A stretch of DNA of 64,000 bases, from positions 1-64,000 of the IMG/VR virus record IMGVR_UViG_3300028384_000657; one strand, written 5' to 3'. Both the position numbers and the translations under genes were made by a program. How positions within the stretch are numbered: position 1 is the stretch's first letter; each line of letters begins with the position of its first letter. Source of the DNA: a virus. Positions 34,232 to 43,580 of this stretch are shown piece after piece. Under the pieces are notes generated by a model. That model had not been told where the DNA came from and searched no databases. It saw only the letters and a program-made list of their open reading frames with translations.

Positions 34232-34383
34232 ACAGAACACGATTTGTAGTCACATATCAAAATGCTTTTGGATTCTCTCCTAGAGAAGAAAAAGTTTTTG
34301 AAGATCATAAAGAAGCAGAATGGTTTGAACGTGCCATGAAACGTTCTAATTACATCACAACATTATTGGAGGTTAAAGAGTGA
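34228..34383 (+). CDS. Small protein of unknown function between 43 and uvsX
   Basis: 51 residues from ATG 34228, overlapping the polymerase stop as ATGA (a GTG 34186 in frame is rejected). [36 protein letters not shown] suggests a small beta-alpha fold. Linked to uvsX by GTGA overlap. Function unknown. Confidence 0.65.
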   Translation: MNRTRFVVTYQNAFGFSPREEKVFEDHKEAEWFERAMKRSNYITTLLEVKE

Positions 34384-35390
34384 ATTTTTTACAGGATGTA
34401 GCAAAGGAGATTGGTAATGAGTATGCAGGACTTGTCAGCGATGGTGTCGCAGCAGGAGACACTTCTGATTTCATTGACACTGGTAGTTACATTTTCAATG
34501 CTTTGGTTAGCGGTTCAATCTACGGTGGAGTCCCCTCAAACAAGATCACTGCTATCGCTGGTGAGTCTTCTACTGGCAAGACTTTCTTTTGCCTTGGGAT
34601 TGTCCAGCATTTTCTTGACAGCAATCCCGACGCTGGGGTAATTTATTTTGAGTCTGAGTCTGCTATCTCAAAGCAGATGATTGAGGATCGTGGTATTGAT
34701 TCTTCTCGTATGATGATCGTGCCAGTTGCAACCATTGAACAGTTCCGAACTCAGTCTTGCCGTATCCTTGACAAGTATATGGAGCAGGATGCTGCTGACC
34801 GCAAACCTCTGATGTTTGTCCTGGATTCTCTGGGTATGCTCTCCACTGAGAAGGAGATTGCAGACGTTGCTGCTGACAAGCAGGTTCGTGACATGACTAA
34901 GAGTCAGTTGATCAAGGGTGCCTTCCGTGTGCTAACGCTCAAATTGGGTAAGGCAAACGTTCCAATGCTTGTTACCAATCATACATATGATGTAATCGGA
35001 AGTTATATTCCCACAAAAGAAATGGGAGGAGGAAGTGGACTCAAATACGCTTCATCGACAATTATATATCTATCAAAGAAGAAGGAAAAGGATGGTACGG
35101 AGATTGTTGGTAATATTATCAAATGCAAAGCACAGAAATCTCGATTAACAAAGGAGAACTCACAAGTTGAAACACGTCTTTATTACGATCGTGGACTTGA
35201 CAGGTATTACGGACTACTGGAACTGGGTGAGAAATACGGAGTCTTCACCAAGCGTGGGAATCGCATCGTCGTTGGTGAATCTACTGTTTATCCTAAGTCT
35301 ATTCTCTCTGATCCGCAGAAGTATTTCACCCCCGAAGTGATGGAACAACTCGACGAAGCTGCAGCAAAGGAATTTCGTTATGGAACTTGA
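34380..35390 (+). CDS. uvsX: UvsX recombinase (RecA/Rad51 family)
   Basis: 336 residues (T4: 391) from a GTG start overlapping the upstream stop (GTGA), with GGAGG before it. [17 protein letters not shown] (Walker A), [27 protein letters not shown] (Walker B) and [14 protein letters not shown] with [22 protein letters not shown] (L2 region) match T4 UvsX. It pairs and exchanges strands to start recombination-dependent replication, loaded by UvsY. Confidence 0.95.
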   Translation: MNFLQDVAKEIGNEYAGLVSDGVAAGDTSDFIDTGSYIFNALVSGSIYGGVPSNKITAIAGESSTGKTFFCLGIVQHFLDSNPDAGVIYFESESAISKQMIEDRGIDSSRMMIVPVATIEQFRTQSCRILDKYMEQDAADRKPLMFVLDSLGMLSTEKEIADVAADKQVRDMTKSQLIKGAFRVLTLKLGKANVPMLVTNHTYDVIGSYIPTKEMGGGSGLKYASSTIIYLSKKKEKDGTEIVGNIIKCKAQKSRLTKENSQVETRLYYDRGLDRYYGLLELGEKYGVFTKRGNRIVVGESTVYPKSILSDPQKYFTPEVMEQLDEAAAKEFRYGT

Positions 35391-35940
35391 GTCTTATGTT
35401 AGAACGTATGATAATGTTCTTGTTCCAGATGTATGTAAATCTATCATCGAAGCATTTTCTAAATCCAACAGCGAGTATATTGATCGAGAGCAGCGACCTG
35501 CCTTCACGCACTTAAACATATCCAGACCATATAAAGAAAATGACATTCTATGGGTGAAACATCATGACACTATTATGAATGTCTTTGATGAATACATTGA
35601 ACAGTATGTCACTTCACTTGATTGTGGTCCTGATTTTCCATTCAATTCTTCATATGAAGAATTTCGTATGAAACGATATGTAAATGATGGGCATGATCAG
35701 TTTAAAGATCATGTTGATGTTCAGGATCACCCAACTTCTCGTAGAATGTTGGCTATGTTCATATACTTAAATGATGTATCGGAAGGTGGTGAGACATATT
35801 TCCCTAAACTTGACTTGAAAATCACACCCAGGTGTGGTAAACTCTTGATATTCCCACCTCTTTGGATGTTTAGACACGCAGGACTTCCTCCTGTGTCAAA
35901 CGAGAAGTACATTATCGGATCGTATTTGCACTACCTATGA
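35380..35940 (+). CDS. 2-oxoglutarate/Fe(II) oxygenase (prolyl-4-hydroxylase type)
   Basis: 186 residues. [44 protein letters not shown] gives H-x-D and the GGET strand; distal motif [25 protein letters not shown]. Very close in layout to the 5537 product (both end GLPP...EKYI..S). Lies between uvsX and helicase gene 41, overlapping the former by 11 bases and the latter by ATGA. Confidence 0.87.
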   Translation: MELESYVRTYDNVLVPDVCKSIIEAFSKSNSEYIDREQRPAFTHLNISRPYKENDILWVKHHDTIMNVFDEYIEQYVTSLDCGPDFPFNSSYEEFRMKRYVNDGHDQFKDHVDVQDHPTSRRMLAMFIYLNDVSEGGETYFPKLDLKITPRCGKLLIFPPLWMFRHAGLPPVSNEKYIIGSYLHYL

Positions 35941-37316
35941 ATCTTGAAGTCACAATCCTCAGTAATCTTCTCTATAATGAGAAATATGTGAGGAAGGTAT
36001 TGCCTTTCTTGAAGGTTGATTATTTTACTGATCGATCTCATAAGGTTATCTTTCTCGAAATTCATGAGTATGTGAGTCAGTATGATGCACTACCCAGTCT
36101 GAACGCAATTGGTATAGAATGCCAAGAACGAATTGATCTCACCGAGGATCAGTTCAAAGATATTATTGGAGTTTTGAATGTCCTTTCCGATGATCCCACA
36201 GACCACGATTGGCTCGTTGATACTACAGAAAAGTGGTGTCAAGAGCGTGCGATCTACCTATCTCTTATGGAATCTGTCAAGATTGCTGACGGACAGGATA
36301 CCAAGAGGGATAAAGGCGCTATTCCTCAAATCCTTTCGGAAGCTCTTGGGGTTACGTTTGATCAAAATGTAGGTCACGATTACGTTTCAAACGCAGAAGA
36401 ACGCTATGAGTTCTACCACAGAAAAGAAGACAAAATCCCCTTCGATCTTTCGTTCTTTAATAAGATTACGAAGGGCGGTCTTTCTAACAAAAGTCTTAAC
36501 ATCGCACTCGCTGGCACTGGCGTGGGCAAGTCTTTGTTTATGTGTCACTGCGCCGCTGCAGCACTCCTTCAAGGCAAGAACGTCCTTTATATCACACTGG
36601 AAATGGCAGAAGAGAAGATCGCTGAACGCATTGATGCGAATCTACTCAACGTCCCGATCCAAAAACTAGCAGAACTTCCTAAGGCAATGTTCGATAAGAA
36701 GATTGCAACTCTTGCTAAGAAGACTCAGGGCAAACTTATAATTAAAGAATACCCAACAGCATCTGCACATGTTGGACATTTTAAATCTCTTGTTAGTGAT
36801 CTTGCTCTTAAGCGGTCTATCAAACCCGATATTATCTTTGTGGATTACCTTAATATTTGTGCGTCCGAAAGATATAAGAGTAGCGTTGTCAACTCGTACA
36901 CCTATGTTAAATCTATCGCAGAAGAACTTAGGGGTTTTGCTTGTCAGTGTGGAGTTCCTATTGTCTCTGCTACACAGACCACTCGTTCAGGTTATGGTAG
37001 CACTGATGTTGATCTTACTGACACTAGTGAGTCCTTTGGTCTTCCTGCTACTGCTGATCTTATGTTTGCCCTTATTAGCACGGAAGAACTTGAGGGTATG
37101 AACCAGATTATGGTCAAGCAACTCAAGAACAGGTACAATGATCCGACAATGAACAAAAGATTCTGTGTAGGTATTGACAGAGCGAAGATGAGGTTGTATG
37201 ATGTGGAGGAATCTGCACAGGAAGATCTTCAAGATTCTGGGCAGGAAAGCGAGAAAGTCGATCTCGTAAAACGATTTACAGCAAAGAAAACATTTCAAGA
37301 TCTAAAGTATGATTGA
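35937..37316 (+). CDS. 41: Replicative DNA helicase gp41
   Basis: 459 residues (T4: 475). DnaB-type RecA fold: N-terminal helical domain, then NIALAGTGVGKSLFM (Walker A), NVLYITLEMAEEKIAERIDANLL (H1a), PDIIFVDYLNICASERY (Walker B), PIVSATQTTRSGYG (sensor), ESFGLPATADLMFALIS and a final ...KNRYNDPTMNKRFCVGIDRAKMRLYD. Unwinds the fork ahead of gp43 and stimulates primase gp61. Confidence 0.96.
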   Translation: MNLEVTILSNLLYNEKYVRKVLPFLKVDYFTDRSHKVIFLEIHEYVSQYDALPSLNAIGIECQERIDLTEDQFKDIIGVLNVLSDDPTDHDWLVDTTEKWCQERAIYLSLMESVKIADGQDTKRDKGAIPQILSEALGVTFDQNVGHDYVSNAEERYEFYHRKEDKIPFDLSFFNKITKGGLSNKSLNIALAGTGVGKSLFMCHCAAAALLQGKNVLYITLEMAEEKIAERIDANLLNVPIQKLAELPKAMFDKKIATLAKKTQGKLIIKEYPTASAHVGHFKSLVSDLALKRSIKPDIIFVDYLNICASERYKSSVVNSYTYVKSIAEELRGFACQCGVPIVSATQTTRSGYGSTDVDLTDTSESFGLPATADLMFALISTEELEGMNQIMVKQLKNRYNDPTMNKRFCVGIDRAKMRLYDVEESAQEDLQDSGQESEKVDLVKRFTAKKTFQDLKYD

Positions 37317-37710
37317 CCCTAACAAGTATCTGGAGTTTGTAGATGCCGTTACGTCGGAACCATCGAAAGACCATGAAGCATTCATTTATCGTCTTCAAGA
37401 ACTCGAAGGCGAGGAGTTTCCTGCCGAGCGATTGCTTACTGCTTCTGTAGGTATGTGTGCTGAGGCAGGTGAGTTTACCGAAGTGGTAAAGAAGATTGTC
37501 TTTCAAGGCAAACTTGTCAACGAAGATAATCTGTTTCATCTGAAGCGTGAACTCGGTGACATCATGTGGTATGTTGCTCAAGCATGTATCAGTCTGAATA
37601 TCAGTCTCGATGAAGTTCTTGCTATGAATGTAGAGAAACTCTCTGCTCGATATCCTGCAGGAACTTTTGACGTTCATTTTTCAGAAAACCGTAAAGAAGG
37701 AGATGTATGA
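37309..37710 (+). CDS. mazG: MazG nucleotide pyrophosphohydrolase
   Basis: 133 residues. Helical NTP-PPase core: LTASVGMCAEAGEFTEVVKKIVFQG with the metal-binding ExxE.. (EAGEFTE) and LKRELGDIMWYVAQACISLNISLDEVLAMNVEKLSARYP with the ELGD motif. Removes pyrophosphate from (d)NTPs or (p)ppGpp; in cyanophages proposed to influence host nutrient-stress state. Overlaps gene 41 by 8 bases. Confidence 0.93.
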   Translation: MIDPNKYLEFVDAVTSEPSKDHEAFIYRLQELEGEEFPAERLLTASVGMCAEAGEFTEVVKKIVFQGKLVNEDNLFHLKRELGDIMWYVAQACISLNISLDEVLAMNVEKLSARYPAGTFDVHFSENRKEGDV

Positions 37711-37853
37711 CTAAAAAACAACATATAACCAAGTCTGGAGACACCTTTGAGTGGGAAGAGACTGATGAAGTTCGTGCCGCAGTAGAAAGACTGCATCAAA
37801 CCATTCGCGAACTTGAAAAGAAAAACGCACCTGATTATGGAGTTGGAAAATGA
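37707..37853 (+). CDS. 48-residue protein of unknown function
   Basis: Begins MTKKQHITKSGDTFEWEE, helical Glu-rich remainder. AAGGAG precedes the ATG, the start overlaps the mazG stop and its stop overlaps the next ATG, both as ATGA, so translation is very likely. Unknown function. Confidence 0.72.
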   Translation: MTKKQHITKSGDTFEWEETDEVRAAVERLHQTIRELEKKNAPDYGVGK

Positions 37854-38068
37854 AACTACTCACACTTGAAGATTATCAACAGGCAGGAGAAACATTCTGG
37901 CCAAAGTATTGGTATGTTGCCAAAGAACTTGGTGAAGATGTAAAACCTGAGCAAGTCTTGAAAGTCATGGAAGCGGTAGGTGGTCTTGCACTGAAACTTG
38001 CATTGGAAAAGAAAGAAAAAGAAGGACCGTTTGGTTTTAACAAACAATCTGGAGAATTTAATGAGTGA
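37850..38068 (+). CDS. Small helical protein of unknown function
   Basis: 72 residues, MKLLTLEDYQQAGETFWPKYWYVAKELGEDVKPEQVLKVMEAVGGLALKL, ending in a Lys/Glu tail. Soluble. Coupled on both sides (ATGA upstream, 8-base overlap downstream). Confidence 0.7.
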   Translation: MKLLTLEDYQQAGETFWPKYWYVAKELGEDVKPEQVLKVMEAVGGLALKLALEKKEKEGPFGFNKQSGEFNE

Positions 38069-38405
38069 AGAATCTTTGATCTATCCTGGCAAGATGCTAG
38101 GAGAACTTGCTATTGCACTTGAGAAACTAGGTTGGGACTACGGTGACGATGTTGCTGTAGAAATTGCTGGCACTCAAATCTATGAGATTGAAGGTGCAGG
38201 CACTAAGTGGGCACCTGTCAAAGGCACCCGTAAGTACAATAAAGATGCCTTCATTGTCATCAAAAATAGATCCCGAAATCCATTCGTCCCTTCGCAAGCA
38301 CCTAAAGATGACCCAGAACGACTACAACACCATTCCAAGGTGGAAGCAAGCAAGCAACAAAGCGATAGCGGAGAACCTGCTAACGAGCATAGCGGAGCTG
38401 GTTGA
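38061..38405 (+). CDS. Protein of unknown function
   Basis: 114 residues from ATG 38061 (GGAG site). Residues 1-70 look folded (IYPGKMLGELAIALEKLGWDYGDDVAVEIAGTQIYEI); the last ~40 are low-complexity, and from 38308 they are shared out of frame with the next gene. No family recognised. Confidence 0.62.
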   Translation: MSEESLIYPGKMLGELAIALEKLGWDYGDDVAVEIAGTQIYEIEGAGTKWAPVKGTRKYNKDAFIVIKNRSRNPFVPSQAPKDDPERLQHHSKVEASKQQSDSGEPANEHSGAG

Positions 38406-38541
38406 TGGAAGATGGTATCGAACCGAAACCCTCGACTACAAAGGACACAGAACTAGAAAATACATCATCGAGCACGACATTACCGAAGGACCCGATAGTG
38501 CCGAGTCTAATGTTTCTGGGAGTGATAGCAGCGACACTTAG
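38308..38541 (+). CDS. Small protein of unknown function, overlapping frame
   Basis: 77 residues: MTQNDYNTIPRWKQASNKA then a folded-looking IAELVDGRWYRTETLDYKGHRTRKYIIEHD, and a Ser/Asp-rich tail. Overlaps the gene before by 98 bases and the gene after by 137 bases in different frames. The central part looks like genuine protein; the tail looks like overprinted sequence. Confidence 0.55.
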   Translation: MTQNDYNTIPRWKQASNKAIAENLLTSIAELVDGRWYRTETLDYKGHRTRKYIIEHDITEGPDSAESNVSGSDSSDT

Positions 38542-38611
38542 TGTGATCGTTGCTGGTTACTTTAAGGGTAACATGCACATTGAGGCAGTATGGAAAACTC
38601 TCCATAGTTAA
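38405..38611 (+). CDS. Small single-pass membrane protein, overlapping frame
   Basis: 68 residues, start overlapping the 38061 gene stop as TGATG. Low-complexity Thr/Ser/Glu N-terminus (inside the overlap), then membrane segment IVPSLMFLGVIAATLSVIVAGYF and a short tail. Function unknown. Confidence 0.55.
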   Translation: MEDGIEPKPSTTKDTELENTSSSTTLPKDPIVPSLMFLGVIAATLSVIVAGYFKGNMHIEAVWKTLHS

Positions 38612-38630
38612 TAAATAGTCAAAAAGAACA

Positions 38631-39767
38631 ATGGCAGCAGAAAAGATTGATGCTAATAGAGGGGATTTATTTGAAGCATTCTTTGCTGCTGCCGTAGCAG
38701 CACGGTTTATTAAACGTGCAAAGAGTAAAACTGAAAAAGTTCTACCTAAGATTACAGCATCTGATTGTGACCTGGTGCTGACTGAGATGATGAAGAAAGG
38801 ATTTACAAGGAAGGTAAATGATGTTGGTAGTGCAGTTATTGACACTGTGACTGTCAACGTTTCTATTCCAAAGAAAGCAAGTGCATTTCTTTCTACTAGA
38901 AATAATTGGTCGAAAGTTAGTGACCTTAGAACAGGTGCTGTAAACTTTGCTAATGGTCACTCTAGACTGAATGCTCAGGCACGAGGTTTGTCAATTAATA
39001 ATAGAGAAGACATTATCAAGATTACTGCTGCTGGTACAGAAGATCAGAAGGGAACAAAAGCAGACGTTAAGGTAGAAGTTAACTCTCCTACTAATCCAGA
39101 TAGAAGATTCCGAAATATTGATTACTCTTTGAAGGTTACTGGCGGTGAACAATTTCACCAAGTATCTGGTCTTGGGTTTGATAAGTTTGTAAATATCTTT
39201 GCTGAGATGGGATTGGATGTAAGAGAGATCGGACCAAAATATGAAAAGCAGTTAAGTGAATTCTTTGACAAGGAAGTATATACTAAAAAGTATACGAGTA
39301 GAGATCAAGCACAAAGAACTGGTGGTGGAGATAATTTAAAAGCATCTGCTCGACTTGTGTATGAATATGCAAAAGAGAAACTTCATAAAGGATTGAATGA
39401 TCCTAATCAGAATGATGTCAAGAAGAAGTTTGCTGATTATATTATCTTTGGATTATCGAGAAATGTTAAGACCGAACTTGTAAAATTTGCAGGAAATGGT
39501 CAGGTAAAGACAAGAGTAGCAGACAGAGCATTTAGAACTGTTTTGATTGGTAAAAGATTTGTTTGTGAAATGAAACCATCTGGCGATCCAAAGATTGAAA
39601 TTTATCTTGCTGATGAAGAGGGTAAGAAAATGCCAGGTAAAGATGCATTCATCATGCAAATCAGATATAAACTTGAGGTTGCTAGTGGTAAGTCTGCTGG
39701 TATGAAAGTATATAAGTTTTATCCAAGGAACTACCTGGAAGCCCAGGCAGGTATGTTCAGTATCTAA
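38631..39767 (+). CDS. Protein of unknown function, first of an accessory block
   Basis: 378 residues. Begins MAAEKIDANRGDLFEAFFAAAVAARFI; later ...NIDYSLKVTGGEQFHQVSGLGFDKFVNIFAEMGLD and a basic C-terminal domain. The opening (NRGDLFEAFFAAAVAARF) and the IDYSLKV strand with Asp/Lys are loosely like restriction-endonuclease-fold proteins (E...D...xK), but I cannot place the residues with confidence. Followed by the ligase-like gene. Confidence 0.6.
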   Translation: MAAEKIDANRGDLFEAFFAAAVAARFIKRAKSKTEKVLPKITASDCDLVLTEMMKKGFTRKVNDVGSAVIDTVTVNVSIPKKASAFLSTRNNWSKVSDLRTGAVNFANGHSRLNAQARGLSINNREDIIKITAAGTEDQKGTKADVKVEVNSPTNPDRRFRNIDYSLKVTGGEQFHQVSGLGFDKFVNIFAEMGLDVREIGPKYEKQLSEFFDKEVYTKKYTSRDQAQRTGGGDNLKASARLVYEYAKEKLHKGLNDPNQNDVKKKFADYIIFGLSRNVKTELVKFAGNGQVKTRVADRAFRTVLIGKRFVCEMKPSGDPKIEIYLADEEGKKMPGKDAFIMQIRYKLEVASGKSAGMKVYKFYPRNYLEAQAGMFSI

Positions 39768-39800
39768 ACTGGCACACTACATTATGGACTCGACTTTAAC

Positions 39801-39809
39801 CTGCTATAA
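39801..39809 (+). promoter_or_regulatory. Extended -10 promoter inside the 5' end of the ligase-like frame
   Basis: TGCTATAAT, a perfect extended -10, with no good -35. Same element as at 15691 and 9725. If active, transcription starts near 39816 and the gene must start downstream, which fits the TTG at 39835. Confidence 0.55.
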
Positions 39810-39834
39810 TAACGGTATAGAGACAGAGGAATCC

Positions 39835-40758
39835 TTGCCCAACACTCACCTAGATCACCTGGAAGATCTTATCTTCACGGGTCGTGGTCAGTTGCTCAAT
39901 GCTCTTCGTGAGATCTATTCTGGTGTTCGTCTCTCTGTGAAGTGGGACGGTGCTCCTGCTATTGTTTTCGGTACTGATCCTCGTAATGGCAAATTTTTCG
40001 TGGGAACAAAGTCAGTCTTCAACAAAGTCAAAGTCAAAATCTGCTACGACCAGGAAGACATCGACAAATATTATAAGGGGAATGTTGCGGACATCCTTCG
40101 TCTATGTCTGTGCCATCTGCCTCGCCTCTCTGGCATTATCCAAGCTGATTGGATCGGGGTCGGTGGCGGCAGTGTTTACTGCCCTAATACTGTGGAGTAT
40201 CGCTTTTCCTCTAAAACTTGTCGTGATATTATCCTTGCTCCACATACTTACTATGACGAAATTTCTCCGAATGCTGTGGGGCGGGGTGGCGTTAGTCTTC
40301 CTTCTGCACTTGGCACTCAGTTCCTAGGACACGAAGAAGCACATGCTGTGCTTCGTAAGAAGGTAGGATTCAACTGGATTAAATTTATGTATCGTCTTGC
40401 CCGTTGTAAGGTGCCTAGCGAGAAGGCACGTCCTCATATTCTCAAGAATATCAACGCATTTATTCGTATTGGTAGTCTGCCTTCTATGGATGTAATCTAC
40501 TCTACGTTAGATGATAAATACAAGTGTGAGATTAATGTTACAACTTTAGAGGTGTGGCACCAAATCTTCCAACTGAAACAGCGTCTACTCGATGCTATTG
40601 TCGTTAATGGAACAGTTGATTGCTACATCGATGGACATCCCTCTCAACACGAAGGGTTTGTAACTGTTTCTGATAACCCAGTAAAACTAGTAGACCGACT
40701 GACTTTTAGTAAAGCAAACTTCAACCTTAATAAGAATTGGAAGAATGAAAAAGTTTAG
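39835..40758 (+). CDS. Ligase-like covalent nucleotidyltransferase candidate
   Basis: 307 residues from TTG 39835 (GAGG five bases before); an upstream in-frame ATG at 39784 lies across the promoter. N-terminus PNTHLDHLEDLIF. LSVKWDGAPAIVFG (KWDG at 36-39) matches motif I KxDG of DNA/RNA ligases, then GKFFVGTKSVFNK. Near the C-terminus HEGFVTV (EGFV 273-276) resembles motif IV and VKLVDRLTFSKANF resembles motif V with lysines 284 and 293. Together they suggest AMP or GMP transfer. Possibly the phage DUF6267 group, from memory. Overlaps the NMNAT-like gene. Confidence 0.6.
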   Translation: MPNTHLDHLEDLIFTGRGQLLNALREIYSGVRLSVKWDGAPAIVFGTDPRNGKFFVGTKSVFNKVKVKICYDQEDIDKYYKGNVADILRLCLCHLPRLSGIIQADWIGVGGGSVYCPNTVEYRFSSKTCRDIILAPHTYYDEISPNAVGRGGVSLPSALGTQFLGHEEAHAVLRKKVGFNWIKFMYRLARCKVPSEKARPHILKNINAFIRIGSLPSMDVIYSTLDDKYKCEINVTTLEVWHQIFQLKQRLLDAIVVNGTVDCYIDGHPSQHEGFVTVSDNPVKLVDRLTFSKANFNLNKNWKNEKV

Positions 40759-41905
40759 TGCTTTTCTAAACGAAGCCGAGAAATCATTCGCAGCAAAATC
40801 TGCAGAGAAATTAAATCTTAAGCATATTGGTTACGGTAGATATGCAGACCCTTCGGGGAATGTAACCCATATGAGTAAGGATGGAAAGCTTGTAAAATTA
40901 ACACCAGGATCAGACACAGGAGAACGTCAGCAGAATGGAGGAGAAGAAACTGCAGATGGCTCGGGTAAGGTCGATCAAGGTGCAATATCTGTTACATTTG
41001 GAAGATTTAATCCACCTACTGTTGGACATGAACGTCTCATAGCAAAAGTAGCACAAGAGGCAAAATCCAATGGAGGAGAGTATAGAATATACCCCTCAAG
41101 GTCGCAGGATCCTAAGAAGAATCCCCTCGACCCAGGCACTAAAATTAAATTCATGCGCTTGGCTTACCCTGATCATGCCAATGCGATTGTCGATAGCGAC
41201 AATATGCGTACTATTTTTGATGTTCTCACCGCCCTCGATTCTGACGGGTATAGTTCAGTTAATATTGTGGTGGGAGGCGACAGGGTTTCTGAGTTCAATT
41301 CGCTCGCAACAAAATACAACGGCAAGTTATATACATTCGATGAAATCAAAGTAACATCTGCAGGTGGACGTGATCCTGATGCTGATGGTGTGGAGGGTAT
41401 GTCTGCATCTAAGATGCGTAAGGCAGCAGTCGAAGGAGACTTTGATACATTTGATGACGGTCTTACTAAAGACTTGTCTAAGAAAGATCGAGAAGCATTA
41501 TACTTGACACTTCGTCAATCTATGCAAGTAGAAGAATCTTACGATGATTTTGCTGAAGCATCTTATGCTGTTCATGAGATTGCTCCTAAGTTAGATCCTC
41601 AAGGTCTTCGTGAAGCATACTTTGATAGTGATATGTTTCAGGTAGGATGTTTTCTTGAAAATCTTAACACAGGGATCATTGGTAAAGTCGTTAGTCGTGG
41701 TAGCAATTATGTCATCTATATTGATGAGCATGATAATGTATTTCGTTCCTGGTTGAAAGATCTGGTAGAGCGCAATGATATCAAGTATTTTAATTTCACT
41801 CCTGCTGGTGAAATGGGTACAGATAAATTAGCAAACTACATGAGAAAATTAACTCCTGGTGAGTTCATAAAGAAGATAAATAAAAAGGACAAGGTTACTG
41901 AGTAA
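40745..41905 (+). CDS. NMNAT/cytidylyltransferase-like enzyme with capsid-targeting-like N-terminus
   Basis: 386 residues. Residues 83-100 [18 protein letters not shown] carry the TxxGH (PTVGH 91-95) nucleotide-binding motif; VVGGDR 175-180 and MSASKMR 219-225 match the second (GGD) and the ISxTxxR-like motifs of nicotinamide-nucleotide/phosphopantetheine adenylyltransferases. Residues 1-11 [11 protein letters not shown] look like the T4 internal-protein targeting peptide with an LNE/A gp21 site. The C-terminal ~120 residues are unassigned. Likely makes NAD or a related dinucleotide, perhaps from within the head. Confidence 0.72.
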   Translation: MKKFSAFLNEAEKSFAAKSAEKLNLKHIGYGRYADPSGNVTHMSKDGKLVKLTPGSDTGERQQNGGEETADGSGKVDQGAISVTFGRFNPPTVGHERLIAKVAQEAKSNGGEYRIYPSRSQDPKKNPLDPGTKIKFMRLAYPDHANAIVDSDNMRTIFDVLTALDSDGYSSVNIVVGGDRVSEFNSLATKYNGKLYTFDEIKVTSAGGRDPDADGVEGMSASKMRKAAVEGDFDTFDDGLTKDLSKKDREALYLTLRQSMQVEESYDDFAEASYAVHEIAPKLDPQGLREAYFDSDMFQVGCFLENLNTGIIGKVVSRGSNYVIYIDEHDNVFRSWLKDLVERNDIKYFNFTPAGEMGTDKLANYMRKLTPGEFIKKINKKDKVTE

Positions 41906-41906
41906 G

Positions 41907-43580
41907 ATGAACTTAAACGAATTACCTGATATGTCTGCTGCACTGAAGAAGGTTCAGCAGTTCGATGAAAAGAAAAAATTAGATCCTGTTGGCAAGGAAG
42001 ATTCCGATGTCAATAATGACGGGAAGGTAGATAGTAGTGACTCTTATCTTAAGAACCGAAGAAAAACTGTAAAGGCAGCGATTGCTAAAGAAGAGACTGA
42101 GCAAATCGATGAGATGATGCCTATCAGTATGATGAGAAATATGGGAATGAGTGGTAGTCAAATGGGTATTAAACCTGGTGGTGGTAATCCCCTTGGACTT
42201 ACTGGCGGTAAAACTGATGCTGGTGGCGGTAAAACATTTACCAATAACGCTCGTTTGTTAGCAAGAAACCCTGCTAGTTATACTAGAGGAACCGTTCCTG
42301 GTAAGTCCAAAGGTGGTAAGGTAAAAACCCGTAAGGAAGCATGGGAGTATCTCGACAATAATGTTGATGAGATTCTGGAATGGTTTGATACTGAAGGTGT
42401 AGATGTTGAGGCACTGACCGAAGAGCAACTGCAGGAACTCCTCGGCGGTATCGCTGGTGGACTCATGAACATGGGTAAGAAAGGCGGATTCATGAAGGGT
42501 GCTAGCACTGGTATTGGTGGTCTTCTTGGCAAGTCAATGGGCAACAGTCTGTTGGGATTCTCCAAGGGTGGTAAAGTCAAGAAAAAAATGAAGAAAGAAG
42601 CATTTGCATTTTCCGAAGAGGAAGAAGCATTGCTTGAAGAGCATGGTGCTGAAATCGATGAACTTACCGATGAGCAACTGGTTGACTTCTTTGTAGAAGC
42701 AATCGAAGATCTTGCTGTTGATGAAGAGGATCTGCTTGAGATCTGTGAAGAACTGGAAGCAGTAGAACTTACTGAGGCAAGTGATAAGTATTATGATTCT
42801 GCAGTCAAGGCATCCAAGGATGCTGCTAAGAGACAACGCCCCTCTCGCGTTGAGCGTATGAAGGGTGCTGCTAAGAAGGCAGCAGGTGCAGTTAAGGCAG
42901 GCGTTAAGGGTGCTGCTAAGAAAGCAATCGGTGCTGGTGCTCGTGCTGCTGGTCATGCCAAGGGTGAGTTTGAAGCGGCTCGTATTAAGTCGAAGCGTGC
43001 TTCAATGGAGAGAACTCCTAAGAAGAAAGAAGATAAGAAAGATGACGATGGTACAGGTGGTAAGTTAGACGCACTGCTGAAGGATACCAGAGGCACCTCC
43101 AGTAGCAGTTCTTCCTCTGGTGGTGGCGGGGAAAGAGACGCAGGTTCTGAAGCAAGAGAGCGTATCAAGTCTAAGAAGAAGGGTCCTGGTCTCTTGAGCA
43201 GGATTGGTGGTGCAGTTAAGAAGGGTCTGAAGAAAGCGGTTGGTAAGACTGCTCGTGCCGTATCTAGCGGTAGCGACAAACTCGCTAAGCGTATGAACGA
43301 AGACTACGATAAGATTGCACATCTGCATGAGTCTGGTTTGTTCTCTATCGAAGAGATCGAGAACGTTATCGAAGAGGGTTACAAGCCCATCGATAAAAAG
43401 AAAGAAAACAAGATGTATCGCAGAGCAGGTAACCTGAGTCGTGAAGCACTTAGTAAAGGAATGAGTACTAAGGAAGGTTCTAAGGCACAGGACAAGTCTG
43501 GTAAGATTGTAAGCGCAATCTCTCGTCAAAAAGAGAAAGAGCGTTTCGATAAAATGGTAGACCACGACGCGAGGAAATGA
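41907..43580 (+). CDS. Basic low-complexity virion-type protein with dockerin-like loop
   Basis: 557 residues, alternating acidic helices and Lys/Ala/Gly-rich stretches ([34 protein letters not shown]). Residues 34-45 [12 protein letters not shown] are a perfect EF-hand/dockerin-type calcium loop. SKGGKVK occurs near residues 134 and 218. N-terminus MNLNELPDM has an (L)NE site like targeting peptides. Probably a head-internal DNA-condensing or structural protein; this is inference from composition and neighbours. Confidence 0.62.
   Translation: MNLNELPDMSAALKKVQQFDEKKKLDPVGKEDSDVNNDGKVDSSDSYLKNRRKTVKAAIAKEETEQIDEMMPISMMRNMGMSGSQMGIKPGGGNPLGLTGGKTDAGGGKTFTNNARLLARNPASYTRGTVPGKSKGGKVKTRKEAWEYLDNNVDEILEWFDTEGVDVEALTEEQLQELLGGIAGGLMNMGKKGGFMKGASTGIGGLLGKSMGNSLLGFSKGGKVKKKMKKEAFAFSEEEEALLEEHGAEIDELTDEQLVDFFVEAIEDLAVDEEDLLEICEELEAVELTEASDKYYDSAVKASKDAAKRQRPSRVERMKGAAKKAAGAVKAGVKGAAKKAIGAGARAAGHAKGEFEAARIKSKRASMERTPKKKEDKKDDDGTGGKLDALLKDTRGTSSSSSSSGGGGERDAGSEARERIKSKKKGPGLLSRIGGAVKKGLKKAVGKTARAVSSGSDKLAKRMNEDYDKIAHLHESGLFSIEEIENVIEEGYKPIDKKKENKMYRRAGNLSREALSKGMSTKEGSKAQDKSGKIVSAISRQKEKERFDKMVDHDARK

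Noticed and set aside
38631-39767. Restriction-endonuclease assignment for the 378-residue protein
   Set aside because: A possible E...D...xK pattern is present, but the spacing could not be fixed with confidence.
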